A DNA stretch of 37,937 nucleotides from Hirudo medicinalis (lineage: Eukaryota; Annelida; Clitellata; Hirudinida; Hirudinidae), in assembly GCA_011800805.1 (NCBI GenBank), contig MPNW01000504.1, positions 1 to 37,937 of the forward strand, in the 5' to 3' direction. This document shows positions 31,807-37,937 of the stretch, in pieces. A program made the translations under genes and the position numbers. The notes under the pieces were generated by a model, which worked only from the letters and a program-made list of their open reading frames with translations, was not told the origin of the DNA and did no database searches. Position 1 is the first letter of the stretch. Each line of letters opens with the position of its first letter.

Positions 31807-32884
31807 ACTGTCGGTTTAATTCTTAACGTTCGCATGAAAGATACTAAATAATTATGTAATAAAATTGTTAAATAAAGTATTAATTATTTTTAATCAATAA
31901 ATTAATTAAAATTAATTATTTTACACTTACTCTTAATTTATGTTTTAATCAATATATTTTAAAATTAATATAACTTTATCTGAAGTTGAAAATATCAAAT
32001 ATTATTATTATCAACATTAATTATTAACATTCAAATGTAAAGTAAATTTCTGACCTTATTTGTTTATTTATTTGGAGAAATGTGTGAATGAATGTCAATT
32101 GAAAAAAAGGATCTTAAGCTTCTGTTTTGTGAATCGTGTTCAAATGTTTGTTAGTGTGGTCTGATGTGGATTGTAATAAAGTCGAAAATACATTTATCAA
32201 GATTATCTGGAAATCTGGGTCAAAATACTTCGTTGAAATGCTTCCTAGATTCAGTCGATCCTACTAATAAAGCGCCCTTGTTCACGTTGTCACTTCATGA
32301 AATTTACATTTAGCCAAAGCGATTCTATTTCAGATCTTACTTGAGTAAATATCCATTAATTAATAAAAATATTTAACTGGCAATTATTTAACAATCAAAA
32401 TACTGCAATCAATTACTCATCACATCCTCACAACAACTGCAATTTGGTATGCATTGCCGGACCTGCTTTCGGTTTAGATTTAGGCCGGTTAAATTTAAGA
32501 TCGCGATCTTTGAACTCTCAGATTAAGTTCGAGGATCAACATCGCAGAACAGGATGTGAAGGAATTACAAGGGGAAACCAGGAAAGATTTCAATCGCTCG
32601 AGGAGCGTGACTCGGTTAAGTTAGTGGAATGTTGTCAATAATGTTGAGCAAATCAATCAAGTATTTAATCAAGTATATTGTCACCAACAAATGATCCGAA
32701 ATAAGAAACGATTACCTAATGTTTAAAAAAACATCATAATTACCAATGTTCCAGATATGTTCCCAAGAAAATTGCTATGACATTAAATGTAATGGTGACA
32801 TTGAATCACATCGACGATAATATTGCCGTCCCAGGCACTGGAAGGCAGTCATTGCTCAAAGATAATTCAGAAAAATAGCGTCGT
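31807..32884. other. non-coding stretch
   Basis: AT-rich. A GC-richer plus-strand frame at 32444-32641 (65 codons, arginine and glutamate rich) has no recognisable similarity and is not called. Nothing else was seen. Confidence 0.4.
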
Positions 32885-32950
32885 AAAGTCTTATAATGCG
32901 AGGCTATGGGGGCATAATACAAGATTCCAACCCGATATGAGATCGGTTTT

Positions 32951-33027
32951 ATTGCTAGGATCCAATTTTTTACACGAACCAATTCTTTGCTTGTAACACG
33001 ATGTCAGCGAAGATGTTTTCAACAATA

Positions 33028-33061
<34 letters not shown>

Positions 33062-33090
33062 TACGCTGTCACTATTGATGTTAATCGCTA
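32951..33090 (+). repeat. dispersed repeat, copy A (inverted partner at 33768)
   Basis: It shares TTATTGCTAGGA, ACCAATTCTTT, TGTAACACGAT.TCAGC, TTTTCAACAATATGTTAT and TTTACGCTGTCACTATTGAT with the complement of 33768-33888. This copy has an extra 17-20 bases after TTGCTAGGA and an expanded ATT run (33031-33060). Family unknown. Confidence 0.7.
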
Positions 33091-33767
33091 AGCTAACTGC
33101 CCAATTTCTGTAATGTGATGCAATCCTCATAAAAGCGTATTATTCATTTAAACAGACAATCGATGAAAATTAAATTCTTTCCTTTGAAAGTTTTGAGGAT
33201 GAAGATGAAGGTCATCATGACGAGAGGATATCTACAGGCAAGGAATGTCAACCATTAAATCGACTCATTTAATCCCTACTTAATTCCTTGAAGGCAACGC
33301 CTTCCGTTTCAAAAATTATTCACTTCCCAGCACCCTGTAACATTACCTAGAATTCTTGCTTATTTTGGCACCTCATTTCAATAGCACTAAATGACCTACT
33401 AAATTGTGCTAACAACAAAACCATGCAACCACAAAATTACGAAGGTCACGGTTCAGCCACCAAGGACACTTTGCTTAAGTTAACCAAGCTTGCACGTATC
33501 ATTAAAAGTTGGTCGTGCAGTGTTTTGCCAATTTAACTACATGCAATTGTTAAAATAGACTTACTATGTTGTTTTTTATTAGTATTATTTACGGACTGAT
33601 TTTAAATGGCTGATGATGGCCACTTTCAGCTTCAAAGATGAATCGAAGAACAAGAACGTGACACTGAATTCAGAAATGAATAACAACTAGTACAACTTGT
33701 ATTCAGGCATGAGGTTAAAATAAATCTGTACACAGCGTTAATATGAAATTTGCACAAACTAACATTT
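33091..33767. other. spacer between the inverted copies
   Basis: No gene recognised. A plus-strand stretch at 33607-33720 reads as a glutamine/glutamate-rich peptide if two stops are ignored, perhaps a decayed coding scrap. Confidence 0.3.
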
Positions 33768-33888
33768 AATAATGATATCCACATCAATAGTGACAGCGTA
33801 AATAATGATAACATATTGTTGAAAAAATCTTTGCTGATATCGTGTTACACCTCGATGTAAAGAATTGGTTCCTAGCAATAAACTGGTA
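33768..33888 (-). repeat. dispersed repeat, copy B
   Basis: The complement of this segment matches 32951-33090 over its whole length except for a 17-20 base indel and the shorter ATT run. The two copies face each other with about 680 bp between them. Confidence 0.7.
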
Positions 33889-34285
33889 ATGTAATAATAA
33901 TAATTTTGTACTCCATTCTATTTCTAAGACACACATACATAAAATACAAATGAAAACCTTGTTATTAAGAACAAACAAGTCTCACTCCTGCCAAGTGAAT
34001 CAGAAGTCAGAAGTAAAGCAGAGTTGACAAAATCGATTCTTTTTTTTTTATTCATTTCTTGAGGTCATCTTAAATACGAAAAACATAACCCAAAATTCAA
34101 GTAGATTCTTTTCAACTCCTATTTATCAGAAGTCAAACCCTATCAATTTTTAGTTATTAATCTCATGATTTGAATTCAATACTTTACTTTCATGTAAATA
34201 CAAGTCTACATTTATTGCGTGGAATTGTATAGTTTATGATTTTGTAAATCACTCTTTGTAAAAGCTTCCTGTATATAATGATTTA
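33889..34285. other. non-coding spacer
   Basis: AT-rich; nothing recognised. Confidence 0.4.
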
Positions 34286-34423
34286 TTTGGGTCAGTCTGA
34301 CAGCGGAAGCGTGCGCTTCCTTAAGGCTGGCCCTTTGAGTTTACTTAAATTTATTGTAATGCTTTTGCTTTGTATATAAAGCTTATTTCTTTGATTCAAT
34401 AAAACTCAAAAACCCTCTAAAAA
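34286..34423 (+). mobile_element. LINE-like 3' tail, copy 2
   Basis: This is the better-preserved partner of 950-1089. The 5' part can fold: GGGTCAG pairs with CTGGCCC (one G-T pair), enclosing GGAAGCG-TG-CGCTTCC, a perfect 7-bp stem. An AT-rich part with CAATAAAACTC and an A-run near 34418 follows. A structured RNA followed by a poly-A end is typical of LINE 3' ends, where the reverse transcriptase recognises the RNA. No coding part is attached. Confidence 0.55.
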
Positions 34424-34607
34424 AACAAAACAAATTCTGATCATTTCTGGAAATTTGCTATTTAGGCTGACATCTAGCGCTCAAATTTGTTATCGTCCTC
34501 AGTGTTTTAGTTTATGTGAAGTTTTGTTTCTCTAAACTATTACATATAACTTGGTTTAAATATTGGCAATGTATCAACTAACATATATTCTAATAATATT
34601 AACTAAC

Positions 34608-34774
34608 AATATTAATACAGTCCATCATCATAAAAACTGATGTAATGTTGCATGCCCTATCGAGCACTAATGACATAAAATCATGATTATAAACTTTTTT
34701 CAAAAAACAATTAGGATGGTCTAAGGCTCTGATAATAGCGCCTAAGCGTTTATTTTGAAATGATGACAGAATTT
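34608..34774 (-). CDS. candidate exon B of an unknown minus-strand gene
   Basis: On the minus strand a pyrimidine-rich tract ending TTTTTTTGTAAG precedes a 55-codon open stretch (two bases of a split codon first) with a protein-like composition: it begins ILSSFQNKRLGAIIRALDHP, and later parts include YNHDFMSLVLDRA and FMMMDCINI. It ends before GTTAGT, an acceptable donor. The amphipathic leucine-rich pattern suggests helical (armadillo-like) repeats. I do not recognise the gene. The acceptor phase does not match the donor phase of exon A, so an intervening exon or other boundaries would be needed. Confidence 0.4.
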
Positions 34775-34946
34775 CTTACAAAAAAATAGTGAAAGATTAA
34801 CAATGAAAATTTGCTCTTGTGTCACTCTTGAATTTCGTAATATCCAAGGTAGAAACTTCGATATTAGATGTCAACAAAAAAAAATTAATCCGTGTTGGTA
34901 AATGTGATATATCGATTTTTTAAGATGTTTTCTTAACTAGACTCAC

Positions 34947-35084
34947 ATCGTTAAATTCTTGGGTAGCAATTTCAGTGTTTTGGTAAACGCTGCTGAGCAG
35001 AAGATATTTCAGAAACAGTTTCGATAATGATCTGTTTGGATATTTTGCTATGTGATCCAGCATGAAATTTATTATTTGCTTTGT
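34947..35084 (-). CDS. candidate exon A of an unknown minus-strand gene
   Basis: Bounded on the minus strand by TTTGATATTTCAG and by GAT|GTGAGT, both good splice sites. The exon is 138 bases, exactly 46 codons, phase 0 at both ends, with no stop. The peptide (TKQIINFMLDHIAKYPNRSL, then SKLFLKYLLLSSVYQ and so on) is helical and leucine-rich, in the same style as exon B downstream. The product is unrecognised. No in-frame neighbouring exon could be fixed with confidence upstream; a 26-codon open piece at 35525-35605 is a weak candidate. Confidence 0.4.
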
Positions 35085-35524
35085 CTGAAATATCAAAAAC
35101 ATTAATTAGATTGTTTTCATTATTCTAATTCATGACTTTTTTTTTGTGGTGCCAAAAACAAAGAATTCTTGCAGGTCAAACGCTCATAGCATTAAAATCT
35201 TTTTTTTAAATCTCTTGTTTAGCACTTGACTAGCTTGCATTAGTTTTATAACTAATTTTGTGCGCAGTATTCTGACAAATAGGAAATATTTCGCTAAAAT
35301 GGCGGGCTTAATATATGCAAATAGAGCCAAACGTTTTTCAGCATTGTATAAAATGATCAATTAAAGATCTTAAACATTGTGCTTTAAAATGTTCTTAGAT
35401 TTATTAAACAGTATTTGATCATTATGGTATTGGATTAGTAGATAGTTGGCTATTTAAACTGACAACTTCTATAACCCAGACAAGGCAGTTTACCCCCATG
35501 TCCTAAAATGTAAAACTTTGTTAT

Positions 35525-35605
35525 TCAGTTGTTATCCTCGAAATGTAGAATAATATTACCACCTTTTGGTGTAATATAAAGTTTACGATCAAATTTGTAA
35601 ATTTC
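35525..35605 (-). CDS. candidate short terminal exon, unknown
   Basis: On the minus strand AAAAAATTGCAG is followed by 26 open codons (starting EIYKFDRKLYITPKGG) and TGA. Possible donors after CCAAAAG or AAGGTG would make it internal instead. The short length makes chance likely. It is listed because it lies just upstream, on the same strand, of two better exon candidates. Confidence 0.2.
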   Translation of the reverse strand, partial: EIYKFDRKLYITPKGGNIILHFEDNN

Positions 35606-35698
35606 CTGCAATTTTTTAAGTTAAATTTGTATTTTTTGAAATTCAAATTGATTATGATAATGTAATAACATTGACATGAACTGCATTACATTTATAAA

Positions 35699-35875
35699 TT
35701 GTTCATTTATTTATCGCCATATGCAAAGCGTCAATGATGATTTTTGTTAAATGTTTATATATGAGCTCTTTCCTAAGGGCGCGTGTGGCAGTGTTGCTGG
35801 ATTGCCAACACGACATAATAGGACTGTTGCCATTGGTGCTGCATGCAACCCTCTGAGCTGACTTGCACGCCTATT
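35699..35875 (-). mobile_element. SINE-A, older copy
   Basis: The minus strand reads CAAGTCAGCTCAGAGGGTTGC (A-box part), CCAATGGCAACAGTCC, GTGTTGGCAATCC (degenerate B box), CGCGCCCTTAGGAAAGAGCT, CATATATAAAC, then a second module GACGCTTTGCATATGGCGA ending near TAAATGAAC. It has the same double 3' module as 26003-26195. There is no microsatellite tail, so it is probably an older insertion. Confidence 0.7.
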
Positions 35876-36137
35876 ATATTAGGATTATACATTATTAGTA
35901 ATACATTATATAAGTAATATATTATAATAGCAAAAGTACTCAATAATCATTCCATTCACCTCATAAAATGCGTTGTCCATTGGTGAAGAGCATTGCAAGC
36001 AAAGTCAAACAACATCCTGAAAATGAAACAAATTGGTTTTTAACATTTGTTAATAAATAAAGTACCAAGTATTGTACCAAGATATGGAATGCTCAAAATT
36101 TGTCAGCAATGAATCCATAACCACAAAGGTTGTGGAA
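35876..36137. other. non-coding spacer
   Basis: AT-rich with palindromic ATTATATAAGTAATATAT-like bits; no gene seen. Confidence 0.4.
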
Positions 36138-36470
36138 CAAACATTTTTCCAGGAAGGCCTCATAAACATACTGAACGTCAGAGACGAGTTGTCCTCCGCG
36201 AAGCTTCCAAGGGGTCCAGCTCAGCAAGGGACATGAAAAATAGCTTAAACTTGGAGATAAGTCCATATTCAGATGCCTTCAGGGGAGTGAAGCGTCAGCA
36301 CAAACCACTTCTAAAGGAGGCCCACAAGAAGATCCGACTAAACTGGATAAAAGAGATGGTGGATCCGGAGATCTGTTATTTTTTCTGATGAATCGAAATT
36401 GAATTTGGATGGACCAGATAGCTTTAAATATTATTAGCATGATGTCAGAAGGCCCAGAAATCCCAAAAAC
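36138..36470 (+). pseudogene. Tc1/mariner-type transposase relic
   Basis: Two frames together give a decayed piece of an IS630/Tc1/mariner transposase. The first part reads PGRPHKHTERQRRVV (the GRP-box style linker), then SSSARDMKNSLNLEIS, then KPLLKEAHKKIRLNWIKEM, typical of the helix before the catalytic core. A frame change follows, then FSDESKLNLDGPDSFKYY, with the catalytic Asp context FSDE-K-NLDGPDG. A stop stands where the family has Trp (YYWHD). The second and third acidic residues and the terminal inverted repeats are not present. It is a non-functional fragment about 330 bp long. Confidence 0.75.
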
Positions 36471-36948
36471 AATTTATATTTATTTTTTATTGTTTGCTTT
36501 TTTATGGTGATCATAAAATAAAATAAAAATACTGTAACGCTAACTAACTTAAGCATTATTAACTCTTTTATTTATGACATTTTTTTTTATTACGAGTACA
36601 ATTATATTTTAAATTAAAATACATTTATATTCGCAGACACTTTGTAGAACATAAAATAAAATATGACTTTGATGTATGGATGCCGCCTTTAAACTGATAT
36701 TTCCCGGTGAAGATTTATCTCCCAGTCCACCACTGCAATGAGGTGAGGCAATGGAATATTTCCACCAATTCTGTTCTCACTAGGAACCGTGACCAACTTC
36801 CCATAAAAGTAGGCGATACATTTTTGACCACGATTCCCTGATCATCAAAAGTGCGATGACGAATTCTTTCTTTGTTTCACTATTTTCACTATTTGAATCA
36901 GGATTCAAAAATATGTCAGACGGTGATTGGTTTCGAACTTGATCGACT
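36471..36948. other. non-coding spacer
   Basis: AT-rich to 36660. 36690-36940 is GC-richer, and on the minus strand it has a 40-codon open piece (LVTVPSENRIGGNIPLPHL and so on to a stop) that I do not recognise. Confidence 0.35.
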
Positions 36949-37222
36949 TCCAAGTTGATGATCCATCTACTGCCATTGCGGTTCTCAGAATCTTCCCAAG
37001 CTGGTTCAACTCCGTACTTGAAGAACGAATAGTCGCAGCCATTGTTCAGCTTGCTTGGAAGCTGTGTGCATGTACAAAATCCAGAATTCTTCGACGCTGC
37101 CTACGCTAGCGATAAAATGTTGGCAATCCTTCCAATCGATTCCCCTCTCCATCTTGAAGTACCACAACGACCATTTGCTCTCGAGAGGATACTTAGGTAT
37201 TTCTGCACTCTTTTTGACTTTC
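36949..37222 (-). pseudogene. truncated eIF4E-like copy
   Basis: This segment aligns with 31456-31731 over 274 bases, with 11 substitutions and one 2-base deletion by eye count. It covers the first half of the eIF4E core (from KVKKSAEIPKYPLESKW to GGRWIINL). The deletion falls just after VEEFW.LYMHT and breaks the reading frame, and both ends of the gene are missing, so it is a pseudogene fragment. Five of the differences outside the deletion zone are silent codon changes. Its 5' end is joined within a few bases to a LINE sequence on the opposite strand. Confidence 0.85.
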
Positions 37223-37937
37223 ATAAAAACCTCACCCTCAACCCGGGTTATTCGGTCTCCTCTGCGTCTCCGAAGAGCTCCTGACGTGCGACTAAGATGC
37301 CAACGACTACGCCATTCTCCTCAATAGCAAGCTAGAGATCCTCCTCGACAAACACGCTCCTGTGAAGAAGCGATCTCTCCTTGTAGGCCAGCACCCCAAC
37401 AACCAGCTTTCCAACGAGGCGATAGAAGCCAAGAAATGCTGCCGACGCTTGAAACGTCTGTATCGTCGCAAAGGAACTGGTGCTGCCAAACAAGCGTACA
37501 AATCGGCAAAGGAAGCAGACAAGCTGGCCATCCTCAATTCCAAGGCGTCTTCCATCAAAGAGGAGCTCAACTCCAATGCCAATCCACGTTCCATGTGGCG
37601 CTCATTTCATAGAATTTTGCATAGTCGCCCGCAACAGCATTACTCTGATGCTGAGTGCCAATCTCTCGTCACTTCGTTCAATACCTTCTTCATCTCGAAA
37701 ATCGCCAACATTCATCAATCAATCGCCAACACCCTCGCTTCATCGTCCACCTTATCCTTTCCACCCAGGCAGTTCTCAGGCGCGTCCCTCTCAAAACTCC
37801 CGCCTATCTCGCCGATAGAAGTCCTGAAGGCCATTAGTGCATTGCCCAACAAAACATCTCCTCTCGACCCTCTTCCCACTTCCATACTAAAAAAATACTC
37901 CCCTATCCTATCCCCCATCCTTTCCAAACTCGCCAAC
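37223..37937 (+). mobile_element. CR1/Jockey-like LINE, partial ORF2
   Basis: A plus-strand frame open from about 37294 to the window end encodes the linker between the endonuclease and reverse transcriptase of an APE-type non-LTR retrotransposon. Family hallmarks seen are LLDKHAPVKKRS (the DKHAP motif), the basic KKCCRRLKRLYRRKG stretch, NPRSMWRSFHRIL, FNTFFISKIANI, and PISPIEVLKAISALPNKTSP followed by LDPLPTSILKK, the entry to the reverse transcriptase domain. A stop (TAA near 37291) lies just upstream in the same frame, and the endonuclease is absent, so the copy is 5'-truncated or broken. GC content is clearly higher than in its surroundings, as expected of a recent insertion. The rest lies beyond the window. 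Confidence 0.85.

Noticed and set aside
32444..32641. 65-codon plus-strand open frame, Arg/Glu rich
   Set aside because: GC-richer than its surroundings, but no recognisable similarity, no splice sites in phase and no neighbours to support it.
405..36795. Shared AGGAACCGTGACCAA at about 406 and 36782
   Set aside because: A 15-base match between two places in 38 kb is compatible with chance, and the flanks do not align.
1..37937. CRISPR arrays, bacterial operons, prophage or toxin-antitoxin systems
   Set aside because: All direct repeats here are tandem micro- or minisatellites without unique spacers, and gene structure is eukaryotic with spliceosomal introns.

Overview
The window looks like a gene-poor, AT-rich stretch of an invertebrate nuclear genome. 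Pointers to a eukaryote are a GPCR gene with spliceosomal introns, a 10.4 kb intron, abundant tri- and tetranucleotide microsatellites, several minisatellites, tRNA-derived SINEs, and dead copies of three kinds of transposon. The mix resembles lophotrochozoan assemblies, and an annelid/leech such as Helobdella is my best guess, but it is only a guess from composition and gene style. A 609-base run of N inside a tandem array shows this is a scaffold with an assembly gap.

Layout. 1-5.2 kb: AT-rich non-coding DNA with a LINE-like 3' tail (about 950-1089), a tRNA-Glu-like SINE (3163-3317) and, directly abutting it, a 609 bp element with about 70 bp terminal inverted repeats (3318-3926). 5.2-5.7 kb: tetranucleotide arrays. 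5.9-7.5 kb, minus strand: an internally deleted R2/NeSL-like retrotransposon carrying a restriction-like endonuclease. 8-9.5 kb: microsatellites. 9.56-21.5 kb, plus strand: the one clear gene, a three-exon rhodopsin-class GPCR (exons 9562-9717, 20117-20769, 20919-21510; 466 aa). A probable alternative or true fourth exon lies at 22922-22981, beyond a 15-bp minisatellite that contains the gap. 23-31 kb: repeats, SINE copies and AT-rich DNA. 31164-31763, minus strand: an intronless eIF4E-like gene. 34.6-35.6 kb, minus strand: candidate exons of an unrecognised gene. 36.1-36.5 kb: a Tc1/mariner transposase relic. 36949-37222: a truncated, frameshifted second copy of the eIF4E sequence, joined within a few bases to a CR1/Jockey-like LINE that runs off the window end.

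The genes do not form an operon or pathway. The GPCR would act at the plasma membrane as a receptor for an unknown, probably peptide, ligand. The eIF4E-like protein would bind mRNA caps in the cytoplasm. Most of the remaining structure is mobile-element debris and simple repeats. I found no convincing unknown molecular system. The best leads are the overlooked GPCR C-terminal exon, the novel inverted-repeat element, the duplicated eIF4E, and the unknown minus-strand exons.
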